Of a DNA stretch of 64,000 bases, positions 36,725 through 45,718 are shown one piece after another. The DNA is from Wolbachia endosymbiont of Spodoptera picta. Its GTDB lineage: Bacteria > Pseudomonadota > Alphaproteobacteria > Rickettsiales > Anaplasmataceae. The first letter of the stretch is position 1. Each line of letters begins with the position of its first letter. A model generated the notes under the pieces. That model was not told the DNA's origin and ran no database searches. It saw only the letters and a list, made by a program, of their open reading frames with translations. The stretch covers positions 434,001 through 498,000 of the forward strand of contig NZ_CP067976.1 in NCBI RefSeq assembly GCF_018141665.1, given 5' to 3'. Position numbers and translations under genes: made by a program.

Positions 36725-36931
36725 TTAAATACCATAAGGCATATAAAGTTTAACTATACGCGAGTCAGATTTATTGAGAATCGTTGTACCGCGTTGATTA
36801 CGAATATTAGATTTACTTCTCTTTACCATGCCATGTCTCTTACCTGACTGAGTAGAGATGACTTTACCCTTAGCTGTAAGGTGAAAGCGCTTTTTGACAG
36901 AAGATTTGGTTTTTAATTTTATTTTCGTCAT
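36725..36931 (-). CDS. rpmI: 50S ribosomal protein L35
   Basis: 68 aa, very basic. Reads MTKIKLKTKSSVKKRFHLTA, then GKVISTQSGKRHGM, the bL35 pattern. First gene of the rpmI-rplT-fmt minus-strand run. Confidence 0.97.
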   Translation of the reverse strand: MTKIKLKTKSSVKKRFHLTAKGKVISTQSGKRHGMVKRSKSNIRNQRGTTILNKSDSRIVKLYMPYGI

Positions 36932-37029
36932 ATTCTAAACAAATTTACAAACACCACTATTTAGTTCTTTATTAGTAATTAAGTATGAGTATAGATAATT
37001 TTATTAAAGAATCAAATTAAAATTGTATT

Positions 37030-37485
37030 TTAAAGCAGCTTGAATGTAATCACACCCAGTATATGTGTTATACCTTCTTCATTCCCAATTGGTAGCAATA
37101 CTTGCCTTATTTTAACACTTTCACTTTCTTCCTCTTCGTTAATTGAGCATTTACTCTCTATTACAGTCTCAAGTTTATCAATAACTGCATCTATTTTATA
37201 TAACCGCAAAAATGGTGCATCAATTGCATACTTATCATCGATGTACATCTTTTTTTCAAAACCATAGAATTCAATAGCTTTTTCTCCTGCATTTTCACAA
37301 ATATAACCTCGATCTTTAACTTCAATGATAAAACAATGCTGCCATGACTCCATGATTTCTGCAGTGTCTATTTCATGTCTTTCTGGCCATTCTCTATCTG
37401 ATCCTTTTATATCACTCCAATGTTGAGTAACTATATTCACTATTCTTCTTTCTTTGCCTGCATAATTTTCCATTCGAAATTCCAC
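37030..37485 (-). CDS. PAS-like protein (PAS_5 type)
   Basis: 151 aa soluble protein. The order WSDIKGSDREWPERHEIDTAEI, then HCFIIEVKDRGYICENAGEKAIEFYG, and a late LLPIGNEEGITHILGVITF strand matches the alphaproteobacterial PAS_5 family (a single PAS-like domain without an output domain). Such proteins may sense small molecules or redox state, but their role is unknown. The assignment rests on pattern only. It may be a stand-alone gene; 199 featureless A+T-rich bases lie upstream to the membrane-protein gene. Confidence 0.7.
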   Translation of the reverse strand: MEFRMENYAGKERRIVNIVTQHWSDIKGSDREWPERHEIDTAEIMESWQHCFIIEVKDRGYICENAGEKAIEFYGFEKKMYIDDKYAIDAPFLRLYKIDAVIDKLETVIESKCSINEEEESESVKIRQVLLPIGNEEGITHILGVITFKLL

Positions 37486-37684
37486 ATATAAAACACAGAT
37501 ATGAGGTAAATTTATCGTGAATGTATTGATTTTTTCTTACTAAAGGATGTAGATTATTGAAAATTCTCATCCTGTTTACACAACAGGTAATGATAAATTA
37601 AGTATAATAATTAGAGCATAAAAATTATTAAATGAGGAAACTGTAAAAAAATAATAAAAAAATTCTATTTTTGCAATATTGTGA

Positions 37685-38445
37685 CTAAATAATACTATTA
37701 CCTCTACTTTCTAAGGTTATTGCACTTAATAAATTACTAGATGAAGTTTCTTCCTTAGAACTACTATGGCTTTTATTTTTTCTATTATAAAACCAACATT
37801 TAAATGGTACAGCTGCTGCGATAGCTGCTAACAAGACTACTCCCATTGCTAACATATCTACTGTTAACACTCCCATATTTTCCTTATTTGATCGAGATGT
37901 TTCCAATAATTTAAATCTTCTCAAGTTCCTATCATGAATCATAGGATTACCCAAAATATTTGTCGTATTTTTAACATTTCCTATATTTTGAATTGTAATT
38001 CCATTACTAGCGTTTGATTTTTTCATTTCTTCCATTACTTGTTTTAAGTTTGGTAGTTCTGTTGTTGTACTTTCAATATCAACAGCTTCCAGCTTTTGCA
38101 AATTCTCATTACTCAAAAACTCTTTGAGATACTTTTCATAAAACTCTTTGGCATTATATCTTTTATAACTTCGTATTTTTCCACTCTTGAGATCAGAAAC
38201 AATATCATCAATCATCACTTTTGGATTTTCTGCATGCACTATTTCTCCTTCAGCAACAAGAATACGATAAGATGTATCGTCAAGCATACATACTTAAGTT
38301 TTAAATCACCTCCTCCCAATAGAAAATATATTGTTCTGTTTTGTTCTACATCTCGCAATTCTGATTCAATACTAATCCATCTATTCCTTTTTTCCTTATT
38401 GATTGATCTTTTTTTTCCTACAGTATTTTTAAATCTTCTTGACAT
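37685..38445 (-). pseudogene. Frameshifted paralogue of the 39.7-kb membrane protein
   Basis: The first piece (38445 to about 38295) reads MSRRFKNTVGKKRSINKEKR, then SIESELRDVEQNRTIYFLL; the second (from about 38287 to 37685) continues MLDDTSYRILVAEGEIVHA and ends with one membrane helix (LAMGVVLLAAIAAAVPFKCW) and a Ser-rich tail. Together they align along the whole length of the gene at 38734-39690: FKNT start, QNR-x-FL, LKSGKI/LKSGEI, SNASNGITIQNI versus SNASYGMTPEGI, then helix. The frame changes at TATGTATG near 38290; loss of one TATG unit (or one base) would do it. Possibly a slippage-prone locus. Confidence 0.8.
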
Positions 38446-38520
38446 ATATGACCCCCAAGCTGACCAATATTTCCTTATGTATAAAAGATAAATTATTTAA
38501 GTCCACATCTTTTCACTAAG

Positions 38521-38675
38521 ATTTTTATATTTTTATTATACTAAATAATACATATATTAATATCTGAATTTCTCATTGCAATTTATTATACCTTAGTAAA
38601 AATGATATAAAATTAGAGAAAGAATTATAAATTTTGTGTAAGACAGGAAAATTTCTTCTCCTTTGGTTCCAGAGC
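38521..38675 (+). pseudogene. Decayed duplicate of the alaS promoter region and first codons
   Basis: Bases 38525-38575 match the DNA before alaS (TTTTATTATACTAA-x-TAAT..TATATTAATAT at 39808-39840). Bases 38594-38675 match the alaS start itself: AGTAAAAA-GAT, then AAATTAGAGAAAGA-TTATAAA, and TCTTCTCCTTTG-TTCCAGAG. This corresponds to alaS codons 1 to about 27, with small deletions that removed the ATG frame. It marks the right edge of a tandem duplication. Confidence 0.75.
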
Positions 38676-38698
38676 ATATAAGTGCTGTAAGCGCTAAG

Positions 38699-38722
38699 TT
38701 GATGGCACTGTTGTGCCATCAA
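38699..38722. terminator. Perfect 10-bp hairpin after the membrane-protein gene
   Basis: TTGATGGCAC / GTGCCATCAA with loop TGTT. It lies 11 bases beyond the stop of the minus-strand gene at 38734. There is no T-run, so factor-independent termination is only possible. It also sits at the junction where alaS similarity ends. Confidence 0.5.
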
Positions 38723-38733
38723 ACTCTGGAATT

Positions 38734-39690
38734 TTACTCAACACTAATCTGAGAAGATAGATGTGCTACCGATGTAGCATTGCTGAGCAAAGATTCTATT
38801 TCTGATGTAGATCCGGAATGCTCAAGTTGAGTTTGTTCAGGAAGGTTTTTCATAGCTTTTTCAACATCGTAGCTACCTTCCCTATTTTTTCTATGCCATA
38901 CAAAGTATCCTAATCCTGCAAAAGCTACTGCTAGCACTCCACCCAATATACCACCAGCAATCCCTGCTATTCCTATATACTGTCCTCCATTTATTTCGGG
39001 TAATTTAGGCCCTTCCACATCTGTGCTATTAAATATAGAATGATCTAATACTTCTTGTGAATTACTATCAAAACGGGAAACACTACTTATACCTTCAGGT
39101 GTCATTCCATAACTAGCGTTTGATTCTTCTATTTCATTTATTACGTCATTAATCTCTTTAGTAGTTACTTTGCTTGATGCAAAATCGAATTCTTGTTTTG
39201 TTAAAGAAGCTGATTCGATAGTTACACCTTCCTTCATCTGATAATCAATTTCTTCAGTAGTAGATCCTCTCAATTGGCTATTTTCATCAGTTCTTTCTTT
39301 TAGCTTTTTTGAACTATCCTTACCCAATTCATCTACAAGGTTTTGTAGATATATTTTCTTAAATTCTCTATAATTATATTCTTTACCTTTTTCTATTTCT
39401 CCACTCTTAAGACCTAAAATAATTCTATCTATTGTCGATTCACGAATTGCTTGAGGAATGTCTATTGAATTTACTATTCCTGTAACCAAGCCTATCTCAG
39501 CTGCTCTAGAAGATATAGAGAGGTCTTTTACTGTTAAATTCTCTCCTTTAATTAAAAATTCTACCCTTCTGTTTTGTTTTATACTTTCCAAGTCAGATAC
39601 AATTCTAATTGTTGGACCATCCATCTCCTGCTTATTTTTTGTTTCTCTCTTTCGCATGCTATTCTTAGTGTTTTGGAATTTTTTTGGCAT
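38734..39690 (-). CDS. Hypothetical membrane protein, intact paralogue
   Basis: 318 aa, no known family. A basic N-terminus (MPKKFQNTKNSMRKRETKNKQ) is followed by a charged region of about 210 residues with no signal peptide, then one Gly/Ala-rich membrane helix near residues 237-262 (GIAGIAGGILGGVLAVAFAG), a WHRKNR stop-transfer, and a Ser/Glu-rich tail. Most of the protein is N-terminal to the helix. It has a good ribosome site, AAGGAG, 6 bases before the ATG. It is the intact partner of the frameshifted copy at 37685-38445; the pair arose by tandem duplication together with the alaS 5' region. Confidence 0.78.
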   Translation of the reverse strand: MPKKFQNTKNSMRKRETKNKQEMDGPTIRIVSDLESIKQNRRVEFLIKGENLTVKDLSISSRAAEIGLVTGIVNSIDIPQAIRESTIDRIILGLKSGEIEKGKEYNYREFKKIYLQNLVDELGKDSSKKLKERTDENSQLRGSTTEEIDYQMKEGVTIESASLTKQEFDFASSKVTTKEINDVINEIEESNASYGMTPEGISSVSRFDSNSQEVLDHSIFNSTDVEGPKLPEINGGQYIGIAGIAGGILGGVLAVAFAGLGYFVWHRKNREGSYDVEKAMKNLPEQTQLEHSGSTSEIESLLSNATSVAHLSSQISVE

Positions 39691-39855
39691 TTCACACTCC
39701 TTAAATTAATTAATAAAAGTATTATTTGAATTAATAAATACTTCTCTATGTTAGTGGATAAAATATTTAAACCTATATCTTTTTATTAAAATTTTTATGT
39801 AAAAGTTACTTTTATTATACTAAGTAATGTATATATTAATATTTAGATTGATAAA

Positions 39856-39884
39856 TTGATTTTACTTCTGTTACAACTTATTAT
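39856..39884 (+). promoter_or_regulatory. Probable alaS promoter
   Basis: TTGATT (39856-39861), 17 bases, TATTAT (39879-39884), 24 bases before the alaS ATG. The decayed duplicate at 38.5 kb keeps the TATTAT part but lacks the -35 region. Confidence 0.5.
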
Positions 39885-39908
39885 GCATAGATAACCTCAG
39901 TAAAAACG

Positions 39909-42482
39909 ATGAAGCTAAACGAAATTAGAGAAAGATTTATAAAATTTTTTGTAAATAATAATCATGAGCAAGTTCCTTCTTCTCCTTTGATTCCAGAGAA
40001 CGATCCAACACTCATGTTTACAAATGCTGGTATGGTACAGTTCAAAAACATCTTTACCGGCACGCAAAAAACTGAAATGAAACGTGCCGTCTCAAGTCAA
40101 AAGTGTCTCAGAGCAGGTGGTAAACACAATGATCTTGAAAATGTTGGCTATACATCTCGGCATCACACATTTTTTGAAATGCTCGGAAATTTTAGCTTTG
40201 GTGATTACTTTAAAGAAACTGCGATAGAATTTGCGTGGAAATTTATTACTGAAGAATTGTCTCTTGATAAAAACAGACTATCCATAACTGTTTACCACAC
40301 TGATGATGAAGCATATGAAATTTGGCGTAAGATAAGTGGCTTTTCAGATGATAAAATCATAAGAATTACAACAGATGATAACTTTTGGAGCATGGGCAAT
40401 ACTGGTCCATGTGGCCCATGTTCTGAAATCTTTTACGATCATGCAAATCAGGATTTGCATGAAGACGACAGAATTGTTGAAATTTGGAACCTGGTGTTCA
40501 TGGAATTTAATAAAGATGAAGAAGGTAATTTACAAAAATTACCAAAAAAATGCATCGATACCGGAATGGGCCTTGAAAGAATAGCAGCTGTTATGCAGAA
40601 CGTTCATGATAACTATGATATTGACTTATTTTCTGCTCTGGTAAGTAAATCGCAAGAGTACTGTGGAAATACGGAAAATAAAGTAGCTCATAAGATTATC
40701 GCAGATCACCTTCGTGCAGCTGCATTTCTCATCGCAGAAGGAGTGCTTCCTGGAAATGAAGGAAGAAATTATGTACTACGCAGATTGATCAGGAGAGCAG
40801 TACGTTATATCCACCTACTTGGATATAATGATTCTCTATTGAACCTTGTTTTTCCTGCACTCATAGATGGCACAAGTTTGGCTTATATGGGAGATGCTTA
40901 TCCAGAGCTAATCAGAGCTAAAAGCTTAATAGAAACAACGTTAAAATCAGAGGAAGAAAACTTTAAAGACACTTTAATGAAAGGCATTAATCTCTTGGAC
41001 AAATTCACTGCAGATTTAAAATCAGGTGACACTCTATCTGGAAAATCAGCATTCAAACTATATGACACTTATGGATTTCCTTTGGATATCACACTTGATA
41101 TTTTGAAAGAAAGAAAAATAAATTTTGACCAAAAAGGTTTTGATAATGCAATGAAAGAGCAAAAAGAAAGAGCACGTGCTAATTGGACTGGATCTGGTGA
41201 AAAGTCTGTTGAACAAGTATGGTTTAATTTAATCGATCAGTTTGGCAAAACGGAATTTGTTGGTTATGAACGTGATGAAGTAAAAGATGCAACAGTACTC
41301 GCAATAATTTCCTCTAAAAATGAAGTAATTGATTCTGCAAAAGAAGGAGAAAAGATAACTATTATACTTGATAAAACACCTTTTTATGGAGAGTCAGGTG
41401 GACAAGTGGGAGATATTGGAAATCTTATACAGTCTGATGGAAGTATGGTAACAGTCGAAAATACCAACAAGATTAATGACTTGTATTTGCACAGGTGCGT
41501 TGGCTCAATTTGTAAAGGTAACACAGTTACAGCTAGTATTAACAAAAAAAGAAGACAAGACTTAAGAAGAAATCATTCAGCTACACATCTTCTACACTTT
41601 GCACTCAGAAAAATCTTAGGTGATCACGTTACTCAAAAAGGTTCTCTAGTCGCACCAAATAGACTAAGATTTGACTTTAGTCACAATAAGCCAGTCACTC
41701 AGGATCAGCTGTCTTCAGTAGAAGATATAGTAAACTCTCTAATCAGAGAAAATCTTTCTACGTCCACAAAAGTTCAAGGTATGGATGAGGCAATAGACGA
41801 AGGAGCGATGGCCTTATTTGGTGAAAAATATGGTGATAATGTTAGGGTTGTAAAAATTGGAGATTCAAAAGAATTATGTGGTGGTACACACGTGGAGCGT
41901 ACCGGAGAAATTGGTTTGTTTAAGATAGCAGCAGAATGTTCCGTTGCATCTCGAGTAAGAAGAATTGAAGCTTTAACCGGTCAAGAAGCAATTAATTATG
42001 TACGCAATAACGAAATTAGCTTAAAAAAAGTTGCAGAATGCGTAAAAGCACCAGTAAATGAAATAATAAGTCGACTCAGTATTTTAAGCCAGGAGCGCAA
42101 AGAATTTGAAGTCAAAATAAAAAATCTTTATAAAAAGCTTATCAGTGTAGAAACTGTAAAAAGTACCGAAATAAATGGAATAAATTTCGTAAGCCACACT
42201 TTCAATAACGTTCCAGGAAGTATAATAAGGGAATTTGCTCTACAGCAACAAAAACCGAAAACTGTAATAGCTTTCATGGTAACAGAAAAAGATAAAACAG
42301 TTTTGATTGTCAAAGTAAGTAAAGATTTAACTAATAAGATCAATGCAAAAGAGCTAGTATCTACTGTAACCAGAAGGGATTGCGGTGGAAATGCCGAACT
42401 TGCCCAAACAGGCTGTGATAACAATAAAATAGATGATGCCATTACAGCAATCCATAGCAAAATAACAGCTTGCAAAAACTAA
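39909..42482 (+). CDS. alaS: Alanyl-tRNA synthetase
   Basis: 857 aa class II synthetase, near the usual 875. Catalytic core begins MKLNEIRERFIKFF with TNAGMVQFK and the WSMGNTGPCGPCSEIFYD block. The editing domain has HSATHLLHFALRKIL and the CGGTHVERTGEIGLFKI zinc ligands. A C-terminal coiled coil and C-Ala domain follow. It charges tRNA-Ala and clears mischarged Ser/Gly. Its promoter region and first codons were duplicated once, leaving a relic at 38.5 kb. Confidence 0.98.
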   Translation: MKLNEIRERFIKFFVNNNHEQVPSSPLIPENDPTLMFTNAGMVQFKNIFTGTQKTEMKRAVSSQKCLRAGGKHNDLENVGYTSRHHTFFEMLGNFSFGDYFKETAIEFAWKFITEELSLDKNRLSITVYHTDDEAYEIWRKISGFSDDKIIRITTDDNFWSMGNTGPCGPCSEIFYDHANQDLHEDDRIVEIWNLVFMEFNKDEEGNLQKLPKKCIDTGMGLERIAAVMQNVHDNYDIDLFSALVSKSQEYCGNTENKVAHKIIADHLRAAAFLIAEGVLPGNEGRNYVLRRLIRRAVRYIHLLGYNDSLLNLVFPALIDGTSLAYMGDAYPELIRAKSLIETTLKSEEENFKDTLMKGINLLDKFTADLKSGDTLSGKSAFKLYDTYGFPLDITLDILKERKINFDQKGFDNAMKEQKERARANWTGSGEKSVEQVWFNLIDQFGKTEFVGYERDEVKDATVLAIISSKNEVIDSAKEGEKITIILDKTPFYGESGGQVGDIGNLIQSDGSMVTVENTNKINDLYLHRCVGSICKGNTVTASINKKRRQDLRRNHSATHLLHFALRKILGDHVTQKGSLVAPNRLRFDFSHNKPVTQDQLSSVEDIVNSLIRENLSTSTKVQGMDEAIDEGAMALFGEKYGDNVRVVKIGDSKELCGGTHVERTGEIGLFKIAAECSVASRVRRIEALTGQEAINYVRNNEISLKKVAECVKAPVNEIISRLSILSQERKEFEVKIKNLYKKLISVETVKSTEINGINFVSHTFNNVPGSIIREFALQQQKPKTVIAFMVTEKDKTVLIVKVSKDLTNKINAKELVSTVTRRDCGGNAELAQTGCDNNKIDDAITAIHSKITACKN

Positions 42483-42693
42483 TACACCCTACTACCTCGG
42501 TATCTTTTAACCGTGAACGGAATCGTCAAGGTATTATGCAAATAAGGGTAGAGAAGACTTAACTGTCAAATGAGCATATCAGGTAATAAGAACTGGATTA
42601 CAGCTCCATGCTCTGGAATGATATCTAGGTTTAAAGTCTACATAAAAATCATTTACAATCTACGTTCAATATGATAAATTAAAAACAGTTTAT

Positions 42694-42765
42694 TCCTCGG
42701 TAGCTCAGTGGTAGAGCAGTTGGCTGTTAACCAATTGGTTGCTGGTTCGAATCCGGCCCGGGGAG
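42694..42765 (+). tRNA. tRNA-Asn (anticodon GTT)
   Basis: 72 bases that fold as a full cloverleaf. Acceptor TCCTCGG pairs with CCGGGGA (one G-T pair). The D-arm is TAGCTCAGTGGTAGAGC. The anticodon stem GTTGG/CCAAT has loop CTGTTAA (anticodon 42726-42728), and the T-arm is GCTGG TTCGAAT CCGGC. The discriminator base is G, as usual for Asn. No CCA is encoded. The 211 bases before it contain a decayed repeat piece near 42590-42630 and no gene. Confidence 0.96.
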
Positions 42766-42851
42766 CATTGTTTTATACAATCTGTACATTTCATTTTTAG
42801 CCCAGAATTCACTAACTTTTCTCTGTCTCTTAAACAGACAAAACTGTGGAG

Positions 42852-43586
42852 TTATATAGCTTTAAAACCTTTACTTTCAAAATGCAAAGATGCCTGTACC
42901 TCACTTAGCTTACTACCTGATTCTTCCCCTATTTTTCTTCTATTACACCTACTTTGCAGTGAAGGCAGGACATTTTTAGGGAACGTGCTATCAATATAAC
43001 AATAATTAAAAATAATTGAAGTAAGATGCACCAAATTTCCACTCGCCAAAGTCTGTGAACCTCTGTAATTAATGCTGTTATCATATACTTTAAGTGTAAT
43101 AAGATTTATAAGATTCCCACTCGCTAAAGCCTCTGCACCTTTTTCACTGATTTCATTCCATCCTAAACTAAGCAACGTAAGATTTGTAAGATTTCCACTC
43201 GCTAAAGCTTTTGCCCCCCTATCGCCAATTTTATTATCATATAATTTAAGCTCAGTAAGACTTGTAAGATTTCCACTTGCTAAAGCCTCTACACCTTCAT
43301 CACCAATTTCGTTTCCTCCTAAATCAAGCGAAGTAAGATTTATAAGATTCCCGCTTGCTAAAATCTTTGCACCTTCTGTACCAACATAACTGCAACTTAG
43401 ATCAAGTGAAGTAAGATGAGAAAGCTGAGCTAATTCTTTTATAACCTCATAATTAATTTTTGAACATCGTAAAATAAGTCTTGTAATCTTTGTATTGCTT
43501 TTTAAAAAGTTTACTAATCTATCAACATTAATTATAGCACCTGATGTTGCTAAAGTATTATCCTTTATATATTGGCTATAACTCAT
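42852..43586 (-). CDS. Leucine-rich-repeat protein (GALA/ribonuclease-inhibitor-like)
   Basis: 244 aa. After about 60 residues come five repeats with a 26-residue period, LTSLDLGGNEIGDEGVEALASGN, differing at few positions. The GA-x-ALA core resembles GALA-type LRRs of plant-pathogen effectors and the ribonuclease-inhibitor class. No signal peptide or membrane segment. The repeats are also close in DNA (78-base units between about 43040 and 43390), so copy number could vary between strains. A eukaryotic-like protein-binding effector is likely, but the partner is unknown. Confidence 0.88.
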   Translation of the reverse strand: MSYSQYIKDNTLATSGAIINVDRLVNFLKSNTKITRLILRCSKINYEVIKELAQLSHLTSLDLSCSYVGTEGAKILASGNLINLTSLDLGGNEIGDEGVEALASGNLTSLTELKLYDNKIGDRGAKALASGNLTNLTLLSLGWNEISEKGAEALASGNLINLITLKVYDNSINYRGSQTLASGNLVHLTSIIFNYCYIDSTFPKNVLPSLQSRCNRRKIGEESGSKLSEVQASLHFESKGFKAI

Positions 43587-43768
43587 TTGACCTCACTATT
43601 AAAGCTATGCAAGTGTTTTAGTAAACACTTCAGCAACTGTCAATCACTTTAATAAAATATTTTATGAAAAACTTCATATACCATTGCCTCCAAGCAGCTT
43701 TTTATATCTCTTATTTTAACACAAAAGTTGTGAGAAGAGTTTGTTTTTGGTATCATCGGAGGTTCTCG

Positions 43769-43786
43769 ATGATAACTTTTATATGA
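43769..43786 (+). CDS. Possible 5-codon leader ORF coupled to gpmI
   Basis: GGAGG (43758-43762) is well placed for ATG 43769, which reads Met-Ile-Thr-Phe-Ile and stops at TGA 43784-43786. That stop overlaps the gpmI ATG (43783) as ATGA. gpmI itself lacks a ribosome site at normal distance. Translation of the leader could deliver ribosomes to gpmI. This is a pattern read from sequence only. Confidence 0.45.
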   Translation: MITFI

Positions 43787-45279
43787 ACTTTAAATCAGTC
43801 GTTTTATGTATATTAGATGGCTGGGGTAATGGAATAGAAAATAGTAAATACAACGCTATTAGCAATGCAAATCTCCCTTGCTGGCAATATATTAGCTCTA
43901 ATTATCCAAAATGCAGTCTATCTGCCTGTGGCACTGATGTTGGATTACCAGATGGTCAAATAGGCAATTCAGAAGTTGGCCATATGAATATTGGCAGTGG
44001 TAGAGTGGTAATGCAAAGCCTTCAGCGTATTAATCAAGAAATCGAAACGATAGAAAATAATGCAAATCTACAGAATTTTATTAATGATCTAAAAAGTAAG
44101 AATGGCATATGCCATATAATGGGATTGATATCAGATGGCGGTGTTCATTCGCATCAAAAGCACATTTCATCTTTAGCAAACAAAATATCACAGCGCGGAA
44201 TTAAAGTTGTAATACACGCATTTTTAGATGGCAGAGACACATTTCCAAATTCAGGGAAAAGATGCATTCAAGAATTTACAGAGAGTATAAAAGACAATGA
44301 TATAAAAATTGCCACTGTCTCTGGACGTTATTATGCTATGGACCGTGATAGTAGGTGGGAAAGAACAATTGAAGCTTATGAAGCCATCGCATTTGCAAAG
44401 GCGCCTCGTTATGATGATGCAGTATCGCTTATTGATGAAAATTATCAAAATAATATAACCGATGAATTTATCAGGCCCGCAGTAATAGGCGATTATCAAG
44501 GTATAAAACCAGAAGATGGATTGCTATTGGCTAACTTTCGTGCTGATCGAATGATACAATTGGCAAGTATTTGTCTTGGTAAAGCAGGCTATACTGAAGT
44601 GGCAAAATTCTCTTCAATTTTAAGTATGATGCAATATAAAGCGGACTTAAAAATCCCTTATCTCTTTCCTCCTGAATCTTTTGCCAACACTTTGGGACAG
44701 ATAATAGAAGACAATAAATTACGGCAACTGCGCATTGCAGAAACTGAGAAATATGCTCATGTGACTTTCTTTTTTAATTGTGGAAGAGAAGAACCTTTTT
44801 CTGGTGAAGAAAGAATACTAATTCCTTCACCAAAAGTTAAAACTTATGATTTGCAGCCTAAAATGTCAGCCTTTGAGCTCACAGAAGAACTTGTAAAAAA
44901 AATTCATTCTCAAGAATTTGCGCTGATAGTTGCAAACTATGCTAATCCTGATATGGTGGGACACACAGGTAATATAAAAACAGCTGAGAAAGCAGTACTC
45001 GCTGTAGACGATTGCCTTGCAAAAGTGCTAAGTGCTGCTGAAGAAGTTGGTAACACCGCACTCATTATTACAGCAGACCATGGCAATGTAGAATGTATGT
45101 TCGATGAAGAAAATAACACACCTCATACAGCACACACTCTAAACAAAGTTCCATTCATTATATCTTGTAACAATCTAAAACTAAGAGATGGAAAATTATC
45201 TGATATTGCCCCCACTATTTTACAGCTACTTGGGCTCAAAAAGCCAAATGAAATGACAGGTAGTTCGTTGATTGTATAA
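43783..45279 (+). CDS. gpmI: 2,3-bisphosphoglycerate-independent phosphoglycerate mutase
   Basis: 498 aa from ATG 43783. The frame opens earlier at TTG 43741, but family proteins begin like MNFKSVVLCILDGWGNG. Two-metal enzyme converting 3- to 2-phosphoglycerate. Metal/catalytic motifs: LDGWG, the phosphoserine GQIGNSEVGHMNIGSGRVV, DGRDTFP, ANFRADRMIQL and ITADHGNVE. Normal length. The start shows an ATGA overlap with a mini-ORF preceded by GGAGG. Confidence 0.96.
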   Translation: MNFKSVVLCILDGWGNGIENSKYNAISNANLPCWQYISSNYPKCSLSACGTDVGLPDGQIGNSEVGHMNIGSGRVVMQSLQRINQEIETIENNANLQNFINDLKSKNGICHIMGLISDGGVHSHQKHISSLANKISQRGIKVVIHAFLDGRDTFPNSGKRCIQEFTESIKDNDIKIATVSGRYYAMDRDSRWERTIEAYEAIAFAKAPRYDDAVSLIDENYQNNITDEFIRPAVIGDYQGIKPEDGLLLANFRADRMIQLASICLGKAGYTEVAKFSSILSMMQYKADLKIPYLFPPESFANTLGQIIEDNKLRQLRIAETEKYAHVTFFFNCGREEPFSGEERILIPSPKVKTYDLQPKMSAFELTEELVKKIHSQEFALIVANYANPDMVGHTGNIKTAEKAVLAVDDCLAKVLSAAEEVGNTALIITADHGNVECMFDEENNTPHTAHTLNKVPFIISCNNLKLRDGKLSDIAPTILQLLGLKKPNEMTGSSLIV

Positions 45280-45375
45280 TTTTTCGCATTACTCTCTATG
45301 CACAGCTGTTGTAGTTTGAAACATCGTAAGGGTGTCACTCAAAGTAGTACCGGTGTTATTTCAGTAGCCCCTTCA

Positions 45376-45667
45376 GTGTCATCCCAGTGCTGGGATCCCA
45401 TTCTTCTTGACTCCTGGATTCCAGAGTCACGCGCTGACCATCTTTGTTCATCTAAAAAGTAGCAACTTTATGATGGCAGTGCCCAGAGGTGTCATTCAGT
45501 AGCACCTTGTCGTTCCAGTAGCTCTTTCGGTATTATTCAAGTAGCCTATTCGGTGTCATCCCAGTGCTTGACACTGGCATCCAGTCCTTTTATACAAAAA
45601 ACGTTGTAAAGTGTTTACCAACTTAATGCCCAATCTGGATCCCAGTGCCAAGCACTGGGATGACACC
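45376..45667. repeat. Cluster of dispersed palindromic repeats
   Basis: The 439-base gap 45280-45718 is mostly repeat. At 45376 GTGTCATCCCAGTGCTGGGA is a small palindrome; at 45481 a GTGTCATTCAGTAGC piece follows. From 45553 to 45667 lies a unit with outer inverted arms GGTGTCATCCCAGTGC and GCACTGGGATGACACC. Its inner part (GGCATCCAG.., AAAAAACGTTGTAAAGTGTT, ACCAACTTA.., CTGGATCCCAG) is repeated at 62999-63062. Confidence 0.75.
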
Positions 45668-45718
45668 ATCATAAAGGAACTAGTGTTAGCTACTTGAATG
45701 ATATTAAATAGATATGCT

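Noticed and set aside
42128..42475. 115-codon minus-strand frame
   Set aside because: Antisense to the conserved C-terminal domain of alaS.
43072..43389. 105-codon plus-strand frame with regular repeats
   Set aside because: Its periodicity is only the mirror of the LRR repeats on the minus strand.
45280..45718. CRISPR-like repeats
   Set aside because: Repeats are palindromic, unevenly spaced, of variable length and scattered over the window; there are no regular spacers or cas genes.
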